DNA of 64,000 bases, from positions 197,565 to 261,564 of the forward strand of contig MEHQ01002661.1 in the NCBI GenBank assembly GCA_008828725.1. The letters run 5' to 3'. Shown piece by piece: positions 26,285 to 37,067 of the stretch. The position numbers and the translations under genes are program-made. The notes under the pieces were generated by a model. It was given only the letters and a program-made list of their open reading frames with translations, ran no database searches and was not told where the DNA came from. Origin of the DNA: Saccharina japonica (taxonomy: Eukaryota; Sar; Phaeophyceae; Laminariales; Laminariaceae). The first letter of the stretch is position 1; each line of letters starts with the position of its first letter.

Positions 26285-26760
26285 ATGCGTGCATCCTACA
26301 AGGGCATTCCGCTTGTTGTGGCTGAATGCATGCATCTTATTGTCCATTGGATGTTTGTTGTACACCAAAACAATGCATTCATACAAAACCTTTCGTCCAC
26401 ATCACATGCACGATGCATCCTCCACCTTGCAACCATCGTGATTTTGTCTCTCTGCACCAACATGCCATGCTTGTCTGCACCAAAATGCCATGCCCAGTCC
26501 AATGCACCATATAATGGAGTTATGCTTGCTGTGCTCGCATGCATGCATCACATTGTCGATTGAGTGCTTGTACACCAAAAACAGTGCATGCTTGTTTCGC
26601 TTGGACAATGCATGCAAGCCATACTCGTTGCTCGCTGTTCCCGTTTGCTTGTTACTCGTGCGTTTGTCTGTCTGCTCGCTGTTCCGTCTGCCCGTTGCTC
26701 TTGCTGTGTTGGCTATGCGTTGTACAACTCGTCTGTTACTCATTACTGATAATATTGTCG
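26285..26760 (+). repeat. TGCATGC-rich tandem repeat, period about 213 bp
   Basis: Segments near 26300-26380 and 26516-26595 share GCTTG(T/C)TGTG, GCATGCATC, ATTGTC(C/G)ATTG and TTGTACACCAAAA. Several open frames on both strands across this stretch are consequences of the repeat. Confidence 0.55.
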
Positions 26761-28155
26761 TTGTTTATTTTTCTCTGAGTATTACCTTGAAACATACGCT
26801 ACATGGAAAGCGAGAACACGGGCAAGACCCTGCAAGACACGGACCCCATGGTAATTCGAGCGGTGATATAGTTCCACAGGGAAAGAATGATGAGGTTGTA
26901 GGAAATAACCAATTACGTGTCCGCGGCCAATGCAAAGCGAACAACAGCTTGAAAGGTGCACCTACGCTCTCCTTCGATGTACCGAACGATCAAGTACCAT
27001 GTCACGAGAGCAGGCCGAACACGCCACCCATTCACGCAACCCGAGATCGATCTTCGGATACTGCACTAGGGACTACAATTATGCTAACGTCATAGGGGGT
27101 ACACTAATAAGAAGTTTTAAAGTCTAGCGCGCATGATGGAGGTTTTTCAAAGAGCACGACAGTAAATTTTATACTATTATTAGTGTATACCAAGCGTATG
27201 CGCAAATGACCAAACAGAGCCGAACTGACCTCTTAGGCCATGACAACCAGCACGACTACCACATAGAGCCATCACTTGTATCAGGTTCGTTGCACCCTTT
27301 GTACTTGTACCACCTGCGAAACCCCGTGCGTATATAGATTTGTACGTGTACTATAAATATTAATGGAAAATATTATTTGTGATCGGGAACCGATATAATA
27401 ATAATCTGTAGTTTGTTGTTATAGAGAGTATTTGGCGTTAAGGTTCATATTCTTTGGCTGAGCACGTACACTACGTAGCTCACTTGCAGCAATGGGCTTT
27501 GTCTATTAATAGTTGATAGCGCTTGTGGGACTACCAAGTGGATACCGCACGGAACGGTGCTGGTAGACTGGTAGAACACGCGAACAGACAGGGCTGTTGC
27601 TTCCCAACTGGACAGCGGTCGTTCGCTGGCCCAGGTTTTTCGTGATTCGTGACTCGTGACGCTGGCTCAGGTTTTTCGTGATTCGTGTCAACATCACGCA
27701 TCTCAAAGACCGGTATTTTCCCATGTAGTGTGTTTATCTCTGACGCCCAAGGGCCAAAGGCGTACGTGTTTTAGGATGGCTTGAGCGTCTTCCGAGGTGA
27801 GTTAATTGTCATCCTTTCACTTCACGGGGATTATGTACCTGGTGTACAGCAGCAAGCAGCAGTACTGCAGTAGTAGCGCTCGTGCGAGATGGTGTACAGC
27901 AGCAGCTGCTAGCAGCGGTGCATATATACCTACTGCTGTAAGAATACTGGCACGGGTGCCTGCCAGGTAGAATTACGATATGATATTTCATATGTCAACC
28001 AGAATATTTGCTGAGTTTCAGTGACCGCAGGTTATATTAAATATCCTGTCGACTTGTGTGATACGTGTATCATACTGCAATAACGCGAGGGAAAGCGAAG
28101 AAACACAAAAACTCCGACGTCAACATACTCGTGCTCATATACGACCAGGGCTATA

Positions 28156-28525
28156 CACACGTACCTGGTATATATATATATGATAGATCAATATTATCTG
28201 TACTCTATACGTACTGTTGTGTATGCTACGCGTATCATGTACCAGCAGTCAAGATATTCATTACCGGTACATCATGTATGTGGACATTATGAGGAAACAC
28301 AGACCTATGTGAGGTTGTTACCTGCTGAGCTATAGGGGTAAAACATCGACCGATTACCCAGCCCAGGGTAATCCTTATAACACGTATCTGGTATATATAT
28401 GAGATATGAAGATCATCTGTACTCAATACGTACGGTTGTGTATGCTACGCGTATCATGTACCAGCAGTCAAGATATTGTTTACCGGTACATCATGTATGT
28501 GGATATCATGAGGAAACAGCAGCAC
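28156..28525 (+). repeat. two-copy tandem repeat, period about 222 bp
   Basis: Segments 28156-28300 and 28380-28525 share a CTGGTATATATAT start, GTTGTGTATGCTACGCGTAT, CATGTACCAGCAGTCAAGAT and a TACATCATGTATGTGGA end. Confidence 0.75.
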
Positions 28526-29059
28526 GATGCTATATGTAAGTTACGTACATACGAACGCCAACCGAGTGGGGGGAAGGCGAGGATGCCTGTTATTCATATG
28601 ATACGTAATGAGCGGCATTCTCGAAAAGAAAAAAAGAAAAAACTCATCAATCTCGGCAAGGCGAGGAAACATTTACCGCAGGGCCTTGCTATGATACGAG
28701 TACACAAGGCACACCGAATGACCGTATCATGTATAATGTACTCATACATATATTAATCGGGTGGGAGCCAGAGATACTTGTTACAATAGTAATCGATAAA
28801 AAGTAATTTCAGCAGCACGATGATGGTGTCAACGCACCTGAATATGCGTGCTGGTACACGTATATACGAGTATTGAATATGGCATGCTCAATGAGTGCCT
28901 ATCCACACGGAGTGTTGGGTGTGAGATAAAAATTGACAGCCAAAACGCTCGAGAGGTTTTGAGCGCGGATACTTGTAGGTAACCGATTGCAAGGGCAGAA
29001 ATTGCATCCTGCTGACATGCACGAGTATATGTATGGCATACTGAAATATATATGATTGC

Positions 29060-29470
29060 TGCGTGATATGCCAGATACGTGATGTGTTTGACCACAAGGA
29101 CTCGCAAACAAATGCGTACAGCAGCAGGCGGTTAGTGTGTCAACCGAATCATATTGCTGTGTGATATGCCAGGTATACCGCGGTTGGCTTTGTCAACTGA
29201 ATACTCTTGCCTGTGGGTACAGGCAATAGTGGCACAGACAATCTTATATTTTGTAGTTGACCAGAAAAATACATGATGTGTTTGATCACAAGGACTCGCA
29301 AACAAATGCGCACAGCAGCAGGCGGTTGGTGTGTCAACCGAACATTATTGCTGTGTGATATGCCAGGTATACGGCGGTTGGCTTTGTCAACTGAATACTT
29401 TTGCTGTGGGCACAGGCAATAGTGGCACAGGCAATTTCATATTTTGTAGTTGACCAGAAAAATCACCTCA
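29060..29470 (+). repeat. two-copy tandem repeat, period about 194 bp
   Basis: Landmarks at 29078 and 29272 (GTGATGTGTTTGA) lead into ACAAGGACTCGCAAACAAAT, GGCGGTT(A/G)GTGTGTCAACCG and GGTTGGCTTTGTCAACTGAA. Open frames on the minus strand here follow the repeat. Confidence 0.8.
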
Positions 29471-29789
29471 GAATTACTGTTGTTGGGTGTCAACGGAATA
29501 TTCTTGCTGTGATATACACCTTTCGTGGCTTCACGTCACGTTGGGCGCAGACTAAGTCATATATTCTGTAAGTTGACCACACAAATCGCTTAACGTTACT
29601 GCTGTTGGGTGAGTCGTGATGTCATATTATACCTATTACGAGTTATTGCACTTAGGTTTATACGTTGCAGCGAAGCGACGAAAAATATTCCAATTGGGTT
29701 TATACGTTGCGGCAAGGTGACGAAAAACATGGCACGTGTAAGATATTGTTCACCCCGAGCAACTGATAAAAAATAAAAATGAATTAAAA

Positions 29790-30215
29790 ATTCAAAGAGT
29801 TGTCACCTTGTTTTGTCTGCTGAAACGGCAGTACGTAAATGCTCAAATTAAACAGTTGTGTGTAGTGTCATTGGAAAATCTTGCTGGTACCTCTAACGCG
29901 GTTGCGATGGGGCGCAGATTATACTGGTGGGCCGAGAGCGTGTGCGTTTGGAAACGGTTCGAGCGAGTTGGGTTGCTTGTGCAAGAAGCAAAAGTGGACG
30001 AATCGCCACACATTGCACAGCATGATCATATTTCAAATAATTATCACATTGTTTTATCCGCTGAAGCAGCAGTACGTATATGCTCAATTTAAACAGCTGT
30101 GTAGTGAGTGTTTTGTCTGCTGAAACAGCAGTACGTATATGTTCAATTTAAAGAGCTGTGTAGTGTCACTGGATAATCTTGCTGGTACCTCTAACGCGGT
30201 TGCGAAGGGGGGCAG
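29790..30215 (+). repeat. duplicated block around a DIRS gag fragment
   Basis: TGTCTGCTGAAAC(G/A)GCAGTACGTA and ATCTTGCTGGTACCTCTAAC occur on both sides of the gag-like block 29926-30045. The phrase GGTTGCGATGGGGCGCAG links this block to the ~300-bp array further right. Confidence 0.6.
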
Positions 30216-30414
30216 ATAACTCATACCAGGTATATATGTTCACATTGCCCCTAACTGAACAGCAGTGTGAAAAATCGTACTGGAGCATACGTCAAAACAA
30301 TTTGATCAATAAACCAGTGGAATCTCGGCCCGTACAGCGGAGCAAGGTCATGCATACATTGATTATTACGATGTCGCGGCAAGACGATGTAATACAGTAG
30401 TAATTCTGCGATAC

Positions 30415-31830
30415 GTATAATGTGGCATAGTGGACGAATGATTACCCACGCGGATAGTTGGATGAAATATCACATTTTTGGCCAAAACGTACGTGAACGG
30501 TAAATATAACGTGGCATATTGAACTATTACAAGTGGTTGCCCACGCGAACTGCCGAGTAACAGATAATATTCGCAGCCAAAAACGTACGTGCACGATACA
30601 TAAAATGTGGAAAAATGAACGAGTGATTCCCCACGCGGATTGCTGGGTGAGAGATAATGTTCACAGTCCAACGTACGTGCACGGTATATATAATGTGCCA
30701 TAAAAAATGAGTGATTTCCCATGCGGACTGCTGGGTGAGAGATAATCTTCACGGTAAATTGTACGTGCACGATATATATATATATGTATTGTGGCATATT
30801 GAACGAGTGATTCCCCACGTGGAATACTGGGCGAGAGATAATATTCACAGTCAAAACGTACGTGCGCGATAATATATAATGTGGGAAAATGCACGAGTGA
30901 TTCCCCACGCGGGTTGCTGGGTGAGAGAGAATCTTCACAGTCAACCTATGTGCACCATAAATATAATGTGGCATAATGAACGAGTGAGTTCCCATGCGGA
31001 CTGTTGGGTGGATGTAATATTCACAGTCAATTATATGTGCACGATAAAAATAATGTGGCATAATGCAAAATGAACAAGTGATTCCCCCTGCCAACTGCTG
31101 GGTGAGATGTAATCTTCACAGCCAATTGTATGCGCACGATAAATATAATATGGCATGTTGAACGAGTGATTGCCCACGCCTAATGCTGGGTGAGAGATAA
31201 CATCCATAGCCAAACGTACGTGCACGATACACATAATGCTGGGTGAGAGATAACATTCACAGCCAAACGTACGTGCACGATACACATAATGTGGAGTACT
31301 GAACGAGTGATTCCCACGCGGACTGCTGGGTGAGAGATCATCTTCACAGCCAAAACGTACGTGCACGATTCATATAATGTGGCATAATGAACAAGTTATT
31401 CCCCATGCGGGCTGCTGGGTGAGAGATAATCTTCACAGTCAATATATGGGCACGATAACTACAATGTAGCCTGTTGACAAGTGATTCCCCACGTGGATTG
31501 CTGGGTGAGCAATAATTTTCACAGTCAACCGCACGTACACGATACATATAACGTGGCACAGTGAACGAGTGATTCCCCAAGCGGACTGCTGGATGAGAGA
31601 TAACATTCGCAGCCAAACGTACGTGCACCATAATAATAAAATACAAAAATGAAAATACAAAAATCAATGTGGCGTAGTGAACGAGTGATTCCCCACGCGG
31701 AATGCTGGGTGAGAGATAATCTTCACAGCCAAACGTACGTGCACAATAAATATAATGTGACGTAATGAACGAGTGATTCCCCACGCGGGCTACTGGGTGA
31801 GAAATAACCTTCACAGCCAAATGTTGCTGG
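30415..31830 (+). repeat. satellite-like array, about 90-bp unit, about 15 copies
   Basis: The unit is GAACGAGTGATTCCCCACGC, then GGACTGCTGGGTGAGAGATA, then ATCTTCACAGCCAAACGTAC and GTGCACGATATATATAATGT. Spacing runs 84-100 bases, with substitutions and small indels between units. Long minus-strand frames across the array are repeat artefacts. Confidence 0.9.
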
Positions 31831-31849
31831 AAAAAGTGCAACTAAGTAT

Positions 31850-33480
31850 TCTAGCTGTTACCCCTCGCGGTCGCGATGGGGCGCAGGATTTTTACAGATT
31901 TATATGTACTAAAATGGCACAGCAGGGCGTGGATGTGAAATTAACATCTACGAGTATATGGTTATGGCGTAGTGAATGAGTGTCTCACCACGCGTTGAGA
32001 GAGAATCTTCACAGCCAAAACGTCCGAGATGTCTCGAACGTTGATACTTGTAGAGAGTCAACCGCAGTGACTTACAGCGGTACGACGTTGCTGGCAAACG
32101 TGCCCCTGAGTATTCTTGCTCTTGCCCCTCGCAATCGCGATGGGGCGCAGAATATTTACAGAATTTTATGCACTCAAAAACTATCCAGCAGGTTGTGGAT
32201 GTAACATGAATATCTACGAGTTTATATATGTAATGAAAATGTCCAGCAGGTTGTGGATGTAACAGGTATAACTACAAGTATATGGTTATGGCGTAGTAAA
32301 TGAGTGTCTCACCACGCGTTGAGAGGGAATCTTCACAGCCAAACCTTCGAGATGTCTCGGACCTGGAAACTTGTAGAGAGTAGACCGCAGTGACTTACGG
32401 CGGTACGACGTTGCTGGCAAACGTGCACCCGAGTATTCTAGCCGTTACCCCTCGCGGTCGCGATGGGGCGCAGAATATTTACAGAATTTTTATGCACTTA
32501 AAATATCCAGCAGGTTGTGGATGTAACAGGAATATCTACAAGTATGTGGTTATGGCGTAGTGAATGAGTGTCTCACCACGCGTTGAGAGGAAACCTTCAC
32601 AGCCAAACGTTCGAGATGTCTCGGATGTGGATACTTGTAGAGAGCCTACCGTAGTGAACTACAGCGGTACGACGTTGCTGGCAAACGTGCACCTGAGTAT
32701 TCTTGCTGTTACCCCTCGCGGTCGAGATGGGGCGCAGAATATTTACAGAATTTATGTACTAAAAATGGCCAGCACGATGTGGATGTAACATGAACATTTG
32801 CGAGTATGTGGTTATGGCGTAGTGAATGACTATCTCACCACGAGTTGAGAGGGAATCTTCACAGCCAGACGTTCGAGATGTCTCCGACGTGGATACTTGT
32901 AGAGAGTCGACAGCAGTGACAGAAATCGTATCACTGCTGGGTGAACCGTTACCAACTTATTTACTATGTTTGTTAACCGTGAGCAGCAACATTTGCAATT
33001 TCACTCACAAGTTGCGGCAGAGCGACAATACTTACAGCGGCACGATTCCGCTTGCAAAAAGTGCACCTGGTTATTATTGCTGTTACCCCTCGCGGTCGCG
33101 ATGGGGCGCAAAATATTTACAGTTTTATATGCATTAAAAACGTCCATCAGGTTGTGGATGTAACATTAATATTTACGAGTATACTTGTATGGTTATGGCG
33201 TAGTGAATGAGTGTCTCACCACGAGTTGAGAGGGAATGTTCACAGCCTAACCTTCGAGAGGTCTCGGACTGGGATACTTGTATTGAGACGGCCATAGTGA
33301 CATAATTCGTATCACTGCTGGTTGAACCGTGACCAGCAACGTTTGCTACGTTCTTTCACACGTCGCGGAAAGTTGACGAAGCTTACAGCGGTACAGTGCC
33401 GCTGGCAAACATCTGGGTAATCTCGATGTTACTCCTGGCGGCAGCGACGAGGCACAAAATATGTGTAGACTTCACTGAAC
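31850..33480 (+). repeat. larger tandem array, about 250-370-bp units, 6 copies
   Basis: Each unit starts with GTTACCCCTCGCGGTCGCGA and TGGGGCGCA (near 31858, 32108, 32443, 32710, 33083; degenerate at 33430). It continues with GTTGTGGATGTAACA, GGTTATGGCGTAGTGAATGA and CACCACG..TTGAGAGGGAAT, then CTTCACAGCCAAACGTTCGA. The last part corresponds to the core of the neighbouring 90-bp unit. Confidence 0.85.
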
Positions 33481-33861
33481 ATGTACAAACGTCCAGCAGA
33501 GCTTAATGCAACATTGTTGGTTACGACTACATGATTATGGCGTTGTGAATGAGTGTCTCGCTGAGAGGGTATCTTCACAGCCAAAGCCAAACGTTTGATA
33601 TGCCTCGTGCGTGAATGCTTGTAGATAGTTGAACCTGCGATAAAACGAACAAACAAATCAAAAAGACGGTAAACAGTAACATCACGTTTGCAGTCAACTT
33701 CGCACCATGCACAAGAGGTTTCGGGTGTGGATACAACGGTATTATTCACAGGTGTATAATTTGGCAATCTGAAGAGTCTAACCACCCGCAGATAGTGAGG
33801 GCCACCCAGCACATGTCTCGAGCGAAATGATGTTTTGGTAGTTTCTGGCGATAGTCAGTGA

Positions 33862-34370
33862 AGGCGTCTTCAGTGTATTGATGACGTCTGGGTTGAGTTG
33901 CGACGGCGCGGCCATAACGGCGACCAGGCTCAAGTTGTTAGCGGCGTAGTACGTACACGGAGCGAGGTTCGGGGCCCGTATTCTGAGCTTGGTGGGGGTG
34001 GTGGAGCCGTTGCTCTTTTGGTGGCACTACTGTCATGCCATGCAGCGCAACCTGAACACGCGCCACTTTCCTCATTCCGTTTAGGGGAGCAAGTACGAGC
34101 GTGAGGATATGGACAAGCGTTGTGAGCCCTGAGAAATGTAGTTGGAAAGTCGGGGCGTAAGCCCAAAGAGTCCGCCATCCATTCGCCGAGGTTAGGAAGT
34201 GCCTCGACGCTTGCGGCTGGAAGTGACGTGTTGGGGCGAGTCATACAGCGAGAAGAAAGGTGGAAGTCCCATGCATTTATGGTGTACACCCGGAATAATG
34301 CGGACCATGCGCGACATGGGTCTCGTAAACTAACAGCTTGCAAGGTTTTGCAAAGACAGCCAGGTCAAGA
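33862..34370 (+). pseudogene. DIRS tyrosine recombinase fragment (fossil, copy 2)
   Basis: Homologous to the recombinase at 21.4-21.9 kb, sharing GDQAQV, RTRSEVRGPYSELG, GSASTLAAGSD, VIQREERWKSHAF and VYTRN. It is a broken fragment. It runs into a 3' terminal region that retains a stretch missing from copy 1. Confidence 0.8.
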
Positions 34371-34635
34371 TGCTGTATGGGGTAAACTATAGAAGTCTCG
34401 GAGTAACCTCGGTTGTGAAGGAGTACAATTGTATTGGACCATTGGGTGTCTCAGTTATCCGATAATTCGTACATATAACCCAGACAGTGAAGGGAGGGAG
34501 GTGCGTTTATGGGCAAAATACATGTGAGCATGACACAGAGTTGATAATGCGGTAGACATGTCAGCCAGCTGCTCTCACTCCCATGCCACAGAAACTGATA
34601 ATATGCAACGCAATTCGAAAGATACATAAAACAAA

Positions 34636-35305
34636 GGAAAATATTATTTGTGATCGTGAACCGATATAATAATAATCTGTAGTTTGTTGTTATATAGAGA
34701 ATTTGGCGTTCAGGTTAATATTCTTTGGCTGAGCACGTACACTACGTAGCTCACTTGCAGCAACGGGCTTTGTCTAGTTGATTTTCGCTTGTGGGAATAC
34801 CAAGTGGATACCGCACGGAACGGTGCTGGTAGACTGGTAGAACACGCGAACAGAAAAGGCTGTTGCTTCCAACTGGACAGCGATCGTTCGCTGGCCCAGG
34901 TTTTTCGTGATTCGTGATTTCTCCCGCCCACCCACCCTTTTTCTTTCGATGGTGAGGGGATGGAGACATTTACGAGGATATAGGTACTATTCTCGGTTGT
35001 CGTCGTATAACCGAGTGTACTTTCTTTTATTGTTTTCCAGTGGCGTGCGGGGGTTTATACCATAGTAGTACTAAGTGTATATTCTCTTGGAGGAGTACAA
35101 TGGTGCTGGACCATTGGGTGTCTCAGTTATCCGAGAATTCGTACAGTATAACCCAGACAGTGAAGGGAGGGAGATGCGTTTATGGGCAAAATACATGTGA
35201 GCATGACACAGAGTTGATAATGCGGTAGACATGTCAGCCAGTTGCTCTCCCTCCCATGCCACAGAAAATGATAATATACAACGCAATTCGAAAGATACAT
35301 ACAAC
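34636..35305 (+). mobile_element. short DIRS derivative (terminal regions only)
   Basis: A 5' terminal region (34636-34930, matching 27363 and 17045) and a 3' terminal region (35093-35305, matching 34440 and 21950) enclose only about 160 bases of unrelated DNA. It has no coding capacity. It starts exactly where copy 2 ends, in the same orientation. Confidence 0.7.
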
Positions 35306-35994
35306 AAAACCACCACATATCATAGGATTGTCCAATCACCATACCGTGTGAAAAATACACACATACATATTTCATACCATAGGCGATTCATCACAACACT
35401 TTGGTATGATACATCTATCATATGCACCCTAATTGTGCACATAAAACCAATCCCAGGTGAAGTATGTAGGGTTAACTGCTAAACTAGAGCGATTCATGAT
35501 ATTACCTTTCCGTTGGTGTGACAACCAACGCGTCGGCCGAAGTATTTAATTACGTATGTACGCGACTGGCGCGTTGCACCAGATTCCTTCTCTCTTGAAA
35601 CGAATTCTACCATGGAAATATGATTCATCCCTGGATCCATGGAGCCACCAACGCGCCGTTCGAAGCATTCCCGGCGTTTTGAACGGCCTGTATCAGGCTG
35701 TCACCTACTACAAGTAGTCGAACAGCACCAGTCTGTTTATCTGGTTACTACTCACTTTCACGGACAGAGGGTAAAAACAACAAAAAAACAAGGTAGGTCG
35801 ATAATATCTGCCCTCAAGAAACCAAGTTATGTTTGGTCTTGGATCGCATGCAAGCACGCTCGTCGCTCGTGTCTGTTCATCTATCACTCGCTGTGCTCTT
35901 ATGTATGTCTCGTCGCATATCGCATGAATGATCGTTATCAACAAATGTATGCAGGCCTTTTATGGCCAAACACATCCTTGAATTCAAACACGAT
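35306..35994. other. unassigned interval with one open frame
   Basis: An ATG frame from 35639 stays open for 166 codons, to 36139. It begins MEPPTRRSKHSRRFERPVSG, is basic and has no domain I recognise. Its right part lies in a dispersed repeat, so I do not call it a gene. Confidence 0.3.
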
Positions 35995-36425
35995 CGGAAC
36001 ATATTGGACGGAACCTCGGAGACCCCACCCACGAATCCCCCGTCCACATCTCAATTCGTTCGCAAGAAATGAACGTTGTTTTCGCGGCAACGTGTCATTT
36101 GTTATCCGGACGAAACATCATGCACATGACCACGACTGACTGACTCGGCAAATCAAAATGACTCGAGATCATTCCGGGTGCGGACAAACTCCTACCATTA
36201 ACTGTATACTGTTCATTTTTAAATGAACGTATGCTATACCACAACATTAGATCACTTGGTGAATGCCTCGCACCCACTTTGACCCTCCGCGTCACTATGC
36301 AGCGCCAACATCAAGTCTGTCTACCTCAATCGCGCATACCGCTTCAACCGCATACAGTTTCCATCGCGACTCTCTCTGTTCATTCGCAGCAGCACACTCT
36401 GAACGAGTTGTTTGTAAGACAGCCG
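35995..36425 (+). repeat. dispersed repeat, copy A
   Basis: Degenerate match to 54300-54735 in the same orientation. Landmarks are CTCGGAGACCCCAC, CGGCAACGTGTCA, CACATGACCA, CACTTTGAC, CTACCTCAATCG and CAGTTTCCA. The family is unknown and no terminal structure is visible. Confidence 0.6.
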
Positions 36426-36466
36426 GAACGCTTAGGTCCATCCAGTACTCGCAGGAAACACCATGC

Positions 36467-36710
36467 CACAGTCTGTGACGACATAATAAATACCTGGTGT
36501 ATCTTTAGGATGAGGAATCAGGACGGACACTGGGTGATGTACGTAGTTGGGTAGAAATATCGATTTGATGTGAAGGCAACACACAGGATACGTTAGCAGT
36601 GTGTGTTGTGTTCACATTGAACACGTTCTTTCTACTCAACCACATCAGTACACCCAGTGTCTGTCCTGCTTCCTAATCCTAGAGAGATACAAATTATGTG
36701 GTCGCAGTCT
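36467..36710. repeat. imperfect inverted repeat, ~90-bp arms
   Basis: 36467-36560 is the reverse complement of 36618-36710 with scattered differences. Shared words are CAGTCTGTG, ACATAAT, AGGAT(G/T)AGGAA, CAGGAC(G/A)GACACTGGGTG and GGTAGAAA or its equivalent. The loop is about 57 bases. It may be a foldback element or a head-to-head insertion. Confidence 0.75.
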
Positions 36711-36958
36711 GTGAAAAAGAGAAAAATCAAAACAAAGTAAACGCAAATGAATGGGTAAATCAAGTAAGATGCTAACGTATCGGGTACAAGAACATAACGA
36801 CACGAGCCGAACCGAACAATAAGAACAAAAAACCAAGTACAAAACAAATTATAAAATGAAGCATATTACAAATGATGCAGGGAGACAGAAGCGCCCCTAT
36901 AAGAAAACCAAACGTGCCCAAGAGGAACATATAACTGCTGCACGGATGAAGCAACACG

Positions 36959-36979
36959 AAGAAGAAGAAGAAGAAGAAA
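36959..36979 (+). repeat. GAA microsatellite
   Basis: Seven consecutive GAA-type triplets in A-rich DNA near the LINE 3' end. Confidence 0.8.
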
Positions 36980-37067
36980 ACACCGGCATAGAGCTGTAAT
37001 CAAGGGAGAAACCCGGCAAAAAACAAGAAAGAAGACACTAGAAGAGAGGAAACGAGTAAAATCGTCA

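Larger units (their letters stand above)
27363..34636 (+). mobile_element. DIRS-type fossil, copy 2, middle occupied by satellite arrays
   Basis: Four landmarks match copy 1 in the same order and orientation. They are the 5' terminal region (27363-27730), a gag block with GTTTGGAAACGGTTCGAGCG (29926-29972), the recombinase (33862-34370) and the 3' terminal region (34440-34636). Almost everything between 28.8 and 33.8 kb is tandem-repeat DNA, and reverse transcriptase and RNase H are absent. The element is badly broken. I infer a single former element expanded by satellites; separate fragments brought together by chance are an alternative. Confidence 0.6.

Noticed and set aside
30366-31841. 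Minus-strand frames of 242, 111 and 165 codons
   Set aside because: They follow the ~90-bp satellite; the peptides are just repeated translations of it.
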